The position numbers were made by a program, and so were the translations under genes. Shown here in pieces: positions 50,464 to 59,313 of a stretch of DNA of 64,000 nt. Origin of the DNA: Candidatus Zipacnadia bacterium (lineage in GTDB: Bacteria > Armatimonadota > Zipacnadia > Zipacnadales > UBA5352). The first letter of the stretch is position 1, and every line of letters begins with the position of its first letter. The DNA lies in NCBI GenBank assembly GCA_029821735.1, contig JALGSU010000002.1, positions 248,001 through 312,000 on the forward strand, written 5' to 3'. The notes below the pieces were generated by a model that made no database searches, had not been told where the DNA came from, and was given only the letters and a program-made list of their open reading frames with translations.

Positions 50464-51480
50464 TCAGTTCAGTTCCTCAGAGGCGCCCCCGGCCTGCGCG
50501 GAGCGGTCTATCGCGAGGCACACTCGACTCGTCTTAATCCCGTCCGCAATGTCGGGCATGCAGTCTCTGTCCTCCATCAGGCAGTCCACCAGGTGATCGA
50601 TTTCCTCCTGGAAGGGATGGTGGGCGACGTCGCCGCTGTCCGGCGAAACACAGGGGATATCGACCCAGTCGTCCTGCTCGGGGGTAAGCACTCGGCTCCA
50701 CAGTTGGTTGCCTTTGGCCGTGCCTTCGGTACCCATCACCAACATGTTGAAGTGGTAGGGCGCAACGATCTCGAGACATGACGAGATGCGACCAACCGCG
50801 CCACTGTCAAACTCCACGGACGCCACGGTGGTCGTATCATAGTCGAAGCCGAGCGATGGATTGTTGTGGGAGAAGCCGCTGACGCGAGTGACGTCGCCGC
50901 AAAAGTTGCGGGCCATGTCGACCGCGTGACACCCGCCGGTCAACATGGCACTGCCAGCGAGTTCTTTGCGGGCGATCCACCGGTCAGCGCGGATGACGTC
51001 ACCGATGCCGTGCCAATAGTCGGTCTGGACGAAAAACGGGTCGCCCAGAGCGCCGCGCGCGATGAGGCCTTTCAGGTTGAGGACCAACTGATTCCAGCGA
51101 AGGACAAAACTCATCACGCTGCGAACGCCCGCCGTGGCGACAGCTGCGCCCAGTGCGTCTAGTTCGTCCTCGTTAATCCCGGCGGGCTTCTCAAGAGCTA
51201 TGTGCTTGCCCGCTTCCGCTGCCGCGATGGCGTCCGATGCATGCATGAAATTCGGCGTCGTGACGGAGACGATGTCAACGTCAGCATCGGCAAGCAGAGC
51301 GTCGTAGTCAGAGTATATCTTGCAGTCGAGGCCAAACTCAGCGACGAGCTTCTCGGCGCTCTCTCTGGTGCGGCTGGTGACGCCGACCAGTTCCGTGTGC
51401 GGATTAGCGATGTATGCCTTGGCGTGCTCGTAAGCAACCCAGCCACAGGCGTTGATAGCGGCCCCGAATTTCTCGCTCAT
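50464..51480 (-). CDS. Gfo/Idh/MocA family oxidoreductase
   Basis: A 338-residue protein of the same family as those at 24643 and 25902. It has ALEKPAG (EKP motif) and GGCHAVDMARNF with the catalytic-domain histidine. The Rossmann loop is degenerate (NACGWVAYEH in place of GxGxxA). The start has GGGGAG 6-7 bases upstream. It is the last gene of a minus-strand set that begins with UPF0182. Confidence 0.83.
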   Translation of the reverse strand: MSEKFGAAINACGWVAYEHAKAYIANPHTELVGVTSRTRESAEKLVAEFGLDCKIYSDYDALLADADVDIVSVTTPNFMHASDAIAAAEAGKHIALEKPAGINEDELDALGAAVATAGVRSVMSFVLRWNQLVLNLKGLIARGALGDPFFVQTDYWHGIGDVIRADRWIARKELAGSAMLTGGCHAVDMARNFCGDVTRVSGFSHNNPSLGFDYDTTTVASVEFDSGAVGRISSCLEIVAPYHFNMLVMGTEGTAKGNQLWSRVLTPEQDDWVDIPCVSPDSGDVAHHPFQEEIDHLVDCLMEDRDCMPDIADGIKTSRVCLAIDRSAQAGGASEELN

Positions 51481-51522
51481 TGCTCTCTCCCCTGACAGTC
51501 GAGTCTTGCGCGGTGCCGGGCC

Positions 51523-52350
51523 CTACTCAGTGATCTTGCGCACAATCACTTCGTAGCGATTGCCCTTGATACGCACGAGCAGGTAATGGTGGAAACCCCC
51601 GCGGTCAGGCGAGGCATAGAGGGGCGCTCCCCCTCCCCCTGTGATGAAGTAGTGGACCCCGTCCTTCTCCTGATGGTTATAGAGATGCTCGTGTCCGGCG
51701 AAGACGCAGTCAACTCCCTGCTCAACGAACAGAGCATGAAGAGCGTCGCGGCGCTGCGGGTGAGCGTCAAGTGATGACCCTTTGTGACCGTCAACCGGGT
51801 AGAGCGGCTGATGCAGGGCGACAAAAGTAAACAGGGCATCCTCTCGAGCGGCCAGGTCCGCGCGCAACCACTGCAGCTGTCGATCGTCAACCATGCCAGA
51901 GGTGTGAGCGCCGTCAGTGTTCAGGACGATGAAGTGACAGCCGCCCATATTGAACGAGAAGTAGAGGTGGCCGAAATACTCCTCGAAGATGCGCTCATTG
52001 GCTGGAATGCCGACTATATCGTGGTTGCCTGGGGCGAAAGCGACGGGGATACGCTTGCTTGACTGCAGTGGTGCCAGTCCCTGGAAGAAGTGCGAGTATT
52101 GCGCTCGCACAACGCCCTGGTTCGATGATCCATCAATGTAGTCGCCGGTGCCGAGGAGAAGATCCGCTCCAGTCTGCCCGATATCCGCACAAAGCCGCTC
52201 AAGCGCTGGCGCGTACGGGGCCTTGCCTGCAGGACGACTGTCCCCCAAAACGGCAAAAGCGAAGGTGCCAGTGGCCTCTTCCTGTGACCAACCAGAGCTG
52301 GCGAGAATCACGCACACAAGAGCAATTGGCACGAGCGCCCTGCACTTCAC
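51523..52350 (-). CDS. Secreted metallophosphoesterase
   Basis: A 275-residue calcineurin-like phosphoesterase with a signal peptide (cleaved near WSQ). The metal motifs are GDSR (D37), GTGDYID (D70), PGNHD (N109 to D111), ALHQP and GHEH. The first is GDSR rather than GDxH. It probably hydrolyses phosphate mono- or diesters outside the cytoplasm. The GTG start has GGAGGAG about 9 bases upstream. It is 15 bases after the HypE-like gene. Confidence 0.9.
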   Translation of the reverse strand: MKCRALVPIALVCVILASSGWSQEEATGTFAFAVLGDSRPAGKAPYAPALERLCADIGQTGADLLLGTGDYIDGSSNQGVVRAQYSHFFQGLAPLQSSKRIPVAFAPGNHDIVGIPANERIFEEYFGHLYFSFNMGGCHFIVLNTDGAHTSGMVDDRQLQWLRADLAAREDALFTFVALHQPLYPVDGHKGSSLDAHPQRRDALHALFVEQGVDCVFAGHEHLYNHQEKDGVHYFITGGGGAPLYASPDRGGFHHYLLVRIKGNRYEVIVRKITE

Positions 52351-52365
52351 CGTTACTCTCCTCCC

Positions 52366-53379
52366 TCAAAAGAGCTTCGCTATCTCGTCCTGGTCGTAAC
52401 GCGGCAGATCGAGCCACTGCCCGTCACCAAGCATACGCACGCCGTCGTCTGAAGGTCGCACTTCACCAATATCAGCACAGGCGACACCCACGTTCTGAAT
52501 GGCCGCAACAATCGCCGCCGCTGATTGCTCGGGGGCAACGATCAGCAATGACCCCGAGGCGATCAGGCCCAGAGGCGCGAGTCCCAGGTTGCTGCATAGC
52601 CGCTCAGTCTCGGGGAAGTACGGGATCCTGCCGCCATCAATGGCCAGACCGACGCTGCTGGCGATGGCCAGCTCATGTAGTCCGGTGGCCACGCCCCCTT
52701 CCGTCGGGTCATGCATGGCGTGTACGTCACCAGCCTCCACAGCCGTCCGCGCCTCCGCCAGAACACTGATGCCCGGCTCGTGCAACATGCCCGCGGCGCG
52801 GGAGAGCTCAGCGTCGGCCCATCCGGCGCTGCGCAGTTCGTCGGACATTTCGCGCGCAATGATGGACGTGCCCTCGACGGCGACCGCCTTGGTGAGTAGA
52901 ACACGATCCCCAACCTGGGCGCCAGCGGCGGTGACTACCCCCTCACGAGGAACTTCACCCAGCATGAGGCCAACGAGGATCGGGCGATCCAGCCCATGGG
53001 TCACCTCGGTATGGCCGCCGACAATCGCTATGTCGAAGGCCTCCGCCGACGCGCGAAGCTGCTCGAAGATGTCACGCGCCATGTCCTCATCGCTGGTGTT
53101 CTCAGGCAGAAGGAGCGTGGCGAGCATCCAGCGGGGGACGCCGCCGCTGGTGGCAATGTCGTTGGAGTTGACACATACTGCGTAGTGGCCGATCTCATCG
53201 GTGGCGAAAGTGATGGGGTCAGTCTTGGCGACCAGGAAGGTGTCCGGGTTCCCGACGTCCACCACGGCCACGTCGCACCCCACTTCCGGGCCCACCACGA
53301 CGGAGGGATCATCAGAGGTCAATATCCGAAGCAGCGAGGAAAGCATTTCAGGCGGGAGCTTGCCGACCGGCAGTGACAT
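52366..53379 (-). CDS. AIR synthase / HypE-like ATP-dependent protein
   Basis: 337 residues of the PurM-HypE-SelD-ThiL ATP-binding superfamily. It starts SLPVGKLPPEMLSSLL, has VGCDVAVVDVG and VAKTDPITFA for the phosphate loop, CVNSNDIATSGG, VGGHTEVTHG and the DPTEGGVATGLHE loop. The pattern is that of the HypE-like subgroup, but no other hydrogenase-maturation gene is nearby, so the role may differ. The ATG at 53379 is chosen; a GTG at 53382 is an alternative. It is tightly coupled to the HAD gene before it. Confidence 0.82.
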   Translation of the reverse strand: MSLPVGKLPPEMLSSLLRILTSDDPSVVVGPEVGCDVAVVDVGNPDTFLVAKTDPITFATDEIGHYAVCVNSNDIATSGGVPRWMLATLLLPENTSDEDMARDIFEQLRASAEAFDIAIVGGHTEVTHGLDRPILVGLMLGEVPREGVVTAAGAQVGDRVLLTKAVAVEGTSIIAREMSDELRSAGWADAELSRAAGMLHEPGISVLAEARTAVEAGDVHAMHDPTEGGVATGLHELAIASSVGLAIDGGRIPYFPETERLCSNLGLAPLGLIASGSLLIVAPEQSAAAIVAAIQNVGVACADIGEVRPSDDGVRMLGDGQWLDLPRYDQDEIAKLF

Positions 53380-53385
53380 CACTCG

Positions 53386-54066
53386 TCACTCCCCCGGTGC
53401 GGCGGCGAACAGCGCATCCACCAGAGTCGAGACGCTCTCGGCCACGAAATCTGCGCCCGCATCCTCGAACTGTTCGCGCGTGGTCTTCGCAGTGAGCACA
53501 CCGGCCGAGAGAGAGCCTGCTGCGCGCCCGGTCTCAATGTCGGTGGGATGGTCGCCCACCATCAGAGCCTGGTCCGCCGGAACGCCCAGCACCCTCAGCG
53601 CTGCATGCAGGTGTTCCGGCTCCGGCTTCACAAGCTCGACATCGTCGCGGGTCAGGAGCACCTCGTGCGGCATGGGATGTCTGTCCATGACCGACGCCAC
53701 GCCCACACGGCAATTGCGCGTGATTATGCCGACACGCATGCCGCCATCTAGCAGTGACTGGAGGGCCTCAGGAACGCCGGGGAAGGGCGCGGCTGCTGAT
53801 GTCGCGATAAGCTCGACGCGCTGCATGGCTTCCTCAGCATCCTGCCGGAAGCGTTTACGCGCGGGTTCATCCGGAAGAGCTTCCAGAGCTTGATCGACGA
53901 TCTCGAGGATGTACCGCCGGTCGTCAAGGCGGTCGCGCAGGCCCCACCGTTCAGCGACGACCAGCACCTCTGAACGCATGAGCCCGAAGTCAATATTGGT
54001 CTCGGCGAGCGTTCCGTCGAAGTCGAATACGGCGGCCTTGATTGTGGAGGGATCAAGCTGTTTCAC
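53386..54066 (-). CDS. HAD-family phosphatase
   Basis: A 226-residue haloacid-dehalogenase-like phosphatase of the phosphoglycolate-phosphatase (Gph) type: D15 and D17 in VFDFDGTLAE, a helical cap, a GIITRN segment, KPEPEHLH and MVGDHPTDIETG. It removes phosphate from a small phospho-metabolite. The GTG start has GGGGAG 6 bases upstream. It lies in the operon between the PHP gene (30-base gap) and the HypE-like gene. Confidence 0.9.
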   Translation of the reverse strand: MKQLDPSTIKAAVFDFDGTLAETNIDFGLMRSEVLVVAERWGLRDRLDDRRYILEIVDQALEALPDEPARKRFRQDAEEAMQRVELIATSAAAPFPGVPEALQSLLDGGMRVGIITRNCRVGVASVMDRHPMPHEVLLTRDDVELVKPEPEHLHAALRVLGVPADQALMVGDHPTDIETGRAAGSLSAGVLTAKTTREQFEDAGADFVAESVSTLVDALFAAAPGE

Positions 54067-54096
54067 TCGGCACTCCCCGTGGGCGGTGCTGGGTGT

Positions 54097-55569
54097 TCAG
54101 ATGAAGATGACCGGCGAGACCCAGGCCATCTCACCGTCAGCCTGGGTGATGCGCAGGTAGTAGAAGTCGCCAGGTCGTGCGTCCGCCCCGCCAGCCCATT
54201 CCAGCTCCAGCGACGCTGTGGCCGATCGGGCCTCGTGGACGTCTGCGTTGTTCTTGACGACCACGCAGGACGAGATGGGTGCCGATCCCTCAATCTCCGC
54301 CCGCACAAGCGGAGCCCCGGACGCGTCCGCGGCCGGCAGTTCGCTCCCCATAGGGGCGTCATTGACCCAGAAGCGCACGATCATACGCGGGCCAGTTGTT
54401 GCGTAACAGCGGCGGGCGCGCAGGGCGTCGAACACGCCGTCGCGTGTGAGATCCTCAGCCCAGACAGCCGTTATGCCGGGATTGCAGAGGAAATCCTCCT
54501 CAGCGACAACGTAGTGGCCGTGGAGGATGGAGCGGCTCGGCCGACCATCGTGGCTCTCAGAGCCGCCTGTGAAGCCGAATCGATAGCCCCGCTCGAAGGC
54601 GTCCTGTAGATGATGCCCAGCCGCCTCGCCAGTGTTGAAGTAGCCGCCGCTGGGGAGATACCGAATGGGGAACGGTTCGCCCATCTTCTCGGAGCTGCCC
54701 CAGAGCGAGTAGACCTCGCACAGCTGCTGCAGGTCAGAGTCGAAGTAGTCCCAGTTCTCCCACGTCTGTCCACCACCGCGAGCGGTGTGATGCGGCACGA
54801 CGACCACGTCGTCGACCGCGACCTGACTTCGGATGGCTTCCCACAAGCCGGGAGCGGTGTGAGTGGGCGGCTCGCAGCAGCGCAACAATGGGGCTGTCTC
54901 GCCATTGCGATAGATCACATGGCGGTGCCCATAGTTGTTGGCCATGCCACTGGAATCGCCCCACTCGTAGCCGGGGAAGACAACGAAGCGCCCGGCCTCC
55001 GTAAAAGCGTCAGCGGTCGCGAGGGTCTCGTCCCATTCGCGATCGGTCAGTTTCAGGTCATGGTCAGTAACCGCTGCGAAATGTAGCCCGGCCACGTCGC
55101 GCGAGAACCTGTAGGCCTCATCAAGTGTGGCTGGCCCCATCACACGGTCAGCTTCGCTGATCAGGGCCTGGGCGCGCCGCTCACGGATGTGACAGTGAAT
55201 GTCGCCCCAGAGGAGCAACTGTCCCTCGTCCGATCGCACCTCCACCGGGTCGCTGAGGGCGCGCATACCGTCTGCCGAGATCGCCGTGACCTGGTGAACG
55301 CCCGTCGCATCTGCCACAAGAGTCGTGCTGGCAAGGCCGTCCTGTAACTCGACAGTGCCAACCTTGGCGTGCCCGCCCGGGCCGGCGATGGTCAGGTCGA
55401 CCTTGCCGTGCCCTCCCGAGGCCGTGGTGCCCAACTCGTTCTGGGCCTCGACTATCACTCGGAACGGTTCGCCGGTCCGTGCTACGCTGTCGGTCACGAC
55501 CTTCAAGCGCACAGCTGTCGGATCGATGGCGCGCGCGACGACCTCGGGCAGATGCGATGTCTCGGACAT
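54097..55569 (-). CDS. PHP-domain (DUF3604-type) protein
   Basis: 490 residues. A beta-sandwich N-terminus (about 1-110) is followed by a PHP metal-binding barrel. Motifs are GDIHCH near residue 125, AVTDHD, VVVPHHTARGG and GGSESHDGRPS. PHP proteins hydrolyse phosphate esters with several metal ions. The C-terminal beta domain ends in FYYLRITQADGEMAWVSPV, shared with the paralogue at 62441-63955 and giving a common end to both. The start has GGGAGG upstream. It is 22 bases after UPF0182. Confidence 0.78.
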   Translation of the reverse strand: MSETSHLPEVVARAIDPTAVRLKVVTDSVARTGEPFRVIVEAQNELGTTASGGHGKVDLTIAGPGGHAKVGTVELQDGLASTTLVADATGVHQVTAISADGMRALSDPVEVRSDEGQLLLWGDIHCHIRERRAQALISEADRVMGPATLDEAYRFSRDVAGLHFAAVTDHDLKLTDREWDETLATADAFTEAGRFVVFPGYEWGDSSGMANNYGHRHVIYRNGETAPLLRCCEPPTHTAPGLWEAIRSQVAVDDVVVVPHHTARGGGQTWENWDYFDSDLQQLCEVYSLWGSSEKMGEPFPIRYLPSGGYFNTGEAAGHHLQDAFERGYRFGFTGGSESHDGRPSRSILHGHYVVAEEDFLCNPGITAVWAEDLTRDGVFDALRARRCYATTGPRMIVRFWVNDAPMGSELPAADASGAPLVRAEIEGSAPISSCVVVKNNADVHEARSATASLELEWAGGADARPGDFYYLRITQADGEMAWVSPVIFI

Positions 55570-55591
55570 TGCAGTGATTTGCCTCCCGCGA

Positions 55592-58531
55592 CTACCTCAA
55601 CTGCGACTCCAACTGCTTCAGCAGCGCTGACTGCTCGCGGTTCTTCTGCTGGTAGGTGGCAAGGTCGCCACTGGCCAGCGCAGCCTGCTTCTGCTGGTCA
55701 AGCGCCAGAAGGTGGGCGAGCGTCTGACGGGCGCTGTCGAGAGCGCCAGTGCCGACCTCGCCACCCGTCTCCCACTCAGCAACGGGCTGTGTGGCGGTCT
55801 CGGAACCGGTGCCAGCTTCCAGGTCGCCGAAGAGTTTGTCGAGCGCCTGTTCGAGCGTGTCGCCAAGGACGATATCGTCGCCATAGACCACGACAACCTT
55901 GCGCAGCTCGGGCAGACCTGTGTCTTCTGCTTCGAGGTAGAGCGGCTCAACATAGAGCAGTGAGTCCGCGAGCGGAATCACCAGCAGGTTGCCACGGATG
56001 ACATTGGAGCCCTCGGTGCCCCACAGCGTAATGAGCTGTGATATCTCGCCGTTCTGGCTGATACGCGACTCGACCTGCCATGGCCCGTCGAAGAACTTCC
56101 CGCTCGGGAACTTGTACACGAACAGGTCGCCGTAGTTGTCGCCGTCGCAGCGAGCTGCCAGCCATGAGACCATATTGCGCTCTTCCTGGCCGAAGAGAAC
56201 CATCGGCATCATCAGGACGAACTCGGGGTCTTGTTCCCCCGGCAACTCCATGACAACGTAGTAGGCCTCGACCAGACGCCGCCCGTATGAGTATATCTCG
56301 GGTGGGATCGCCCAACGGTCTTCGCCCTGGAAGAATGTCTGCGGGTCCTTCATGTGATAGGCACTGTATATCTGCACCTGCAGCATGAACATCAACTGCG
56401 GGTAGCGCAGATGGGATCGCAAGTTGTCGCTCATCTCGTCACCAGACTTGAAGAGCGTCGGGAAGATGCTCTGGTAGCACTGAGCAACAGGGTCAGCGTC
56501 ATCCACGATGTGGTACTCGGGGATGCCATCGTAGGCGTCGCACACGATCTTGACCGAGTTGCGGAAGTAGTTGCCCAATCGCGGGATGCCCTGCGCGTAG
56601 GGATACTTGCCAGAAACGGTGTAGGCATCCTGGATCCACTTGAGCGTGCCGTCATCATCGATGACGATGTAGGGATCCGGGTCGTAGAGCAGGAACGGCG
56701 CGATCGCCTGCATGCGCTCGGGCAATGTGCGATTGATCTGGATCTTGCTGTTCTCGGTGATCAGGTTGGTGAAGAGAATCTGCACGTCCGGGAAGAAGCG
56801 CGCGAAGAAAGCGATGCGCTTGAAGAAGCTGTTGATGGGAACGCCACCCAGTCCGTCGTAGTGGGTGTAGGCGTTGTCAACGGGTGAACCGGTATCGCCA
56901 CCCCGGGAGTAGTCGAGCTCCGTCTCTTTCGTGTTTACAATCACGAACTCCTGGAAGCTGACATCGCCGTTCTGGTCCCCATAGCCTCGTCGAGGCTGGT
57001 TGGGGCCCTGGCGCGTCTGGCCGCCACCTGGCCCCGGAGCGGGCTCGTCGCCCTCTTCGGCCTGCTCCTGTTGAGTGCTCAGGGGCTGCTCCATCGGGCT
57101 GATGCGCTCGATCATCCGTGGGTGGATGCTGGCCCCATAGTAGATAGCGGGACGCGTCACCTCGAGACCCACGGTGCTCTTCGGGGGGATGTCACTGACC
57201 CAGTAGTTGGGTTGACCGTTGGGCAGCCTGATCTCATTCGCTGGTGAGACCGCGATGCCGTAGCCGTGCGTGTACTTGAGGTGTGTGCTAACCCAGTTGC
57301 TGGCGGGCAGCTTCGAGGCATTGAGCTGTCTCGGCGCGAGCATCACCTGGCGGATCCGACCGTCGATGGTGTAGCGGTCGACGTCCACATCAGGGAAGCT
57401 GTAGTAGGCGCGGATCGCCTGGGTCTGGTTGTAAGTGCGCTGCAGCGGCCTGTGATCCCAGATCCTGACGTTTTCTATACTGGCCCAGTTCTCCTTGATG
57501 TCGCTCGCATCAAGCTGCGGATTGATGTCCAACTCGATATCGCGCACGCCATCGAGGCCGTAGGCTGTGTTCGTAGCCGCAATGTTGCGCTCTATGTAGG
57601 GGCGCTCTTTCTCAAGCTGGTTCGGCACAACACTCAGCTTCTGCATGGCCGCGGGGTAGACTGTGCCGCCCAGCATCGAGACCAGCAGCAGGCCAGCCAG
57701 AGCGCCGGCAGGCAGCTTGTAGCTGCGGCTGCGGATGGACACGATCATCATGACGCCCACCGCGGCAGCTACCACCATCAGGATGTAGAGGACCGGCAGC
57801 CGGCAGTGCAGATCGGCCCAACCGGGGCCGCCCTGGAAGACACCGGCGCGATTGGAGAAGAGAAGATTGTACTGGTCGATCCGATAGCCGTAGATCTTAA
57901 CAAACAGAGCTACAGCCAGCAGGCCCAGTGAATGGGCTCGGGCGCGCGGGATCGCGTGGATGGTGTTGCCCACCACCCGGATGGCTTCCTGGTAGAGATG
58001 CACCAGGACGCTTACCACGAATGTGGCCAGCAGCGCGTGGTATATCGCGCGCCAGGCATACTCGACGAAGCGCAGCTGGAAGACGTAGAAGCCGATGTCC
58101 TTGCCGAAGACCGCGTCGGTCTCATTGAAGGGCACCATATTGCGGAACTGCAGCCACTCGATCCATCGAGCGCTGGCCATGACGCCGGCCATCAGGGCAC
58201 CGACGAGCGCGAACAGTATCAGCGCGCGGTCGGCGTACCCCTCGATTTGCTCCCGCTCCTCCTCAGGAAGCAGGCGCTTGCCGATGAAGGTGACGTCACT
58301 GGGCAGCGGCAACCGCGCGAAGCGCAGGTTCACATACAGCCACCCGAAGAAGAGGGCGCCCACTACGACGCCCAGCAGAATCTTGGTCCAGAACATCGTG
58401 GTGAAGACGGGGCCTTGGCTCAGAGATATGAACCACAAGTACTCGGTGTACTGGTGAAGACCCTTGAGGATGAGCACTCCAAGGAACAGGAGGCCGAATA
58501 TGTACCACAGCCAGCGATTGGATGAGTCCAC
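55592..58531 (-). CDS. UPF0182 family membrane protein
   Basis: A 979-residue member of COG1615. Seven or so membrane segments lie in about the first 300 residues (for example YTEYLWFISLSQGPVF at the start), followed by a very large periplasmic part. Function is unknown; the family is found mostly in Actinobacteria, Cyanobacteria and some Terrabacteria-like groups. A low-complexity Gln/Gly/Pro loop lies near residue 510. The GTG at 58531 is chosen over one at 58546 because GGAGG lies 8 bases upstream of it. It heads the minus-strand set of PHP, HAD, HypE-like, phosphoesterase and oxidoreductase genes. Confidence 0.88.
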   Translation of the reverse strand: MDSSNRWLWYIFGLLFLGVLILKGLHQYTEYLWFISLSQGPVFTTMFWTKILLGVVVGALFFGWLYVNLRFARLPLPSDVTFIGKRLLPEEEREQIEGYADRALILFALVGALMAGVMASARWIEWLQFRNMVPFNETDAVFGKDIGFYVFQLRFVEYAWRAIYHALLATFVVSVLVHLYQEAIRVVGNTIHAIPRARAHSLGLLAVALFVKIYGYRIDQYNLLFSNRAGVFQGGPGWADLHCRLPVLYILMVVAAAVGVMMIVSIRSRSYKLPAGALAGLLLVSMLGGTVYPAAMQKLSVVPNQLEKERPYIERNIAATNTAYGLDGVRDIELDINPQLDASDIKENWASIENVRIWDHRPLQRTYNQTQAIRAYYSFPDVDVDRYTIDGRIRQVMLAPRQLNASKLPASNWVSTHLKYTHGYGIAVSPANEIRLPNGQPNYWVSDIPPKSTVGLEVTRPAIYYGASIHPRMIERISPMEQPLSTQQEQAEEGDEPAPGPGGGQTRQGPNQPRRGYGDQNGDVSFQEFVIVNTKETELDYSRGGDTGSPVDNAYTHYDGLGGVPINSFFKRIAFFARFFPDVQILFTNLITENSKIQINRTLPERMQAIAPFLLYDPDPYIVIDDDGTLKWIQDAYTVSGKYPYAQGIPRLGNYFRNSVKIVCDAYDGIPEYHIVDDADPVAQCYQSIFPTLFKSGDEMSDNLRSHLRYPQLMFMLQVQIYSAYHMKDPQTFFQGEDRWAIPPEIYSYGRRLVEAYYVVMELPGEQDPEFVLMMPMVLFGQEERNMVSWLAARCDGDNYGDLFVYKFPSGKFFDGPWQVESRISQNGEISQLITLWGTEGSNVIRGNLLVIPLADSLLYVEPLYLEAEDTGLPELRKVVVVYGDDIVLGDTLEQALDKLFGDLEAGTGSETATQPVAEWETGGEVGTGALDSARQTLAHLLALDQQKQAALASGDLATYQQKNREQSALLKQLESQLR

Positions 58532-58558
58532 GTGATAGTCCTCCACTTCAATGCGATG

Positions 58559-58573
58559 CGCCCGCTATGGGCG
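58559..58573. promoter_or_regulatory. Small hairpin in the UPF0182 leader
   Basis: CGCCC (58559-58563) and GGGCG (58569-58573) flank a 5-base loop, 28 bases upstream of the chosen GTG. A run of seven G residues follows on the plus strand. It may affect translation of UPF0182 or be chance in GC-rich DNA. Confidence 0.25.
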
Positions 58574-58640
58574 GGGGGGCTCTTATGCCACCGATGGTGT
58601 GTCTGCGTGGAATGATTGCGGATGAGGTCTCGCCCAGATA

Positions 58641-59126
58641 CTACTCGGGCTCGCCCACGTCGTCGTCGAAGTTGATCTGGCCAAGCAGGTCTCTAAATCG
58701 CTCCTGATCGACCGTGTCCTCTCCGGAACTGTCGTCAATGACTTGCATCTGCGCCAGCACTTCCTCCGCAACGAGTATGCGCACCCCGGTGCGGACGGCC
58801 AGCGCTATTGCGTCCGAAGGGCGGGCATCAATTGCGACACCCCGACCCTCAACGGATATCTGGATCATGGCAAAGAAAGTGCGGTCCACCAGACGTGTCA
58901 CATGAACTTCGCTCAGCTCGCCACCCATGGCCTCGATTACGGAGAGCATCAGATCATGCGTGAGCGGACGGCCAATATCCTCGCCGCTGATTGCCATCGC
59001 GATTGACTGGGCCTCGTAGAAGCCGATGTAGATGGGCAAGAGCCGGTGTCCATCGGCGTCGGCGAGAATGAGCACGGCGTTGCGTCTGGGGTCGATCCCC
59101 ACTCTCTGCACCGTCATCTCAACCAT
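58641..59126 (-). CDS. Bifunctional nuclease domain (BFN/DUF151) protein
   Basis: A 161-residue protein with the BFN core: LLPIYIGFYEAQSIAMAI, then RPLTHDLM, VDRTFFAMI, and ARPSDAIALAVRTGVRILVAEEVL. The domain has been reported to have DNase and RNase activity in a plant member. The ATG at 59126, with GGAG 9-10 bases upstream, is preferred over a TTG two codons earlier. An acidic tail follows the core. A strong promoter-and-hairpin leader lies upstream. Confidence 0.9.
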   Translation of the reverse strand: MVEMTVQRVGIDPRRNAVLILADADGHRLLPIYIGFYEAQSIAMAISGEDIGRPLTHDLMLSVIEAMGGELSEVHVTRLVDRTFFAMIQISVEGRGVAIDARPSDAIALAVRTGVRILVAEEVLAQMQVIDDSSGEDTVDQERFRDLLGQINFDDDVGEPE

Positions 59127-59170
59127 GCTCAAGCGCTCCTTCGGCGCTGGACGGCAACACAGACAAACCC

Positions 59171-59204
59171 GGCCCCGGGCGACCGAAGTGCGCTCGCCGG
59201 GGCC
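59171..59204 (-). promoter_or_regulatory. Stable leader hairpin upstream of the BFN gene
   Basis: GGCCCCGGGCGA (59171-59182) pairs with TCGCCGGGGCC (59194-59204) with one bulged base. On the minus strand it lies downstream of the candidate promoter and is followed by GGGTTTGTCT, a weak T-rich run. It could be an attenuator or an upstream terminator that limits read-through into the BFN gene. Confidence 0.4.
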
Positions 59205-59228
59205 TGATGGGCAACTGGTGCAACGGAT

Positions 59229-59258
59229 AGCGTATCACAGCCGTATGCCGCAAGTCAA
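59229..59258 (-). promoter_or_regulatory. Candidate promoter of the BFN gene
   Basis: On the minus strand TTGACT (59253-59258, 5 of 6) is followed after 18 bases by TACGCT (59229-59234, 3 of 6). It lies about 100 bases before the start codon. The -10 match is modest. Confidence 0.4.
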
Positions 59259-59313
59259 ATGATGCTGCCGGATCGGGGTTGCCGCGGCAGTCGGATACTA
59301 CCCGCATGGCCTC

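Noticed and set aside
57266..57931. 221-codon plus-strand frame inside UPF0182
   Set aside because: Opposite a large gene with strong family match.
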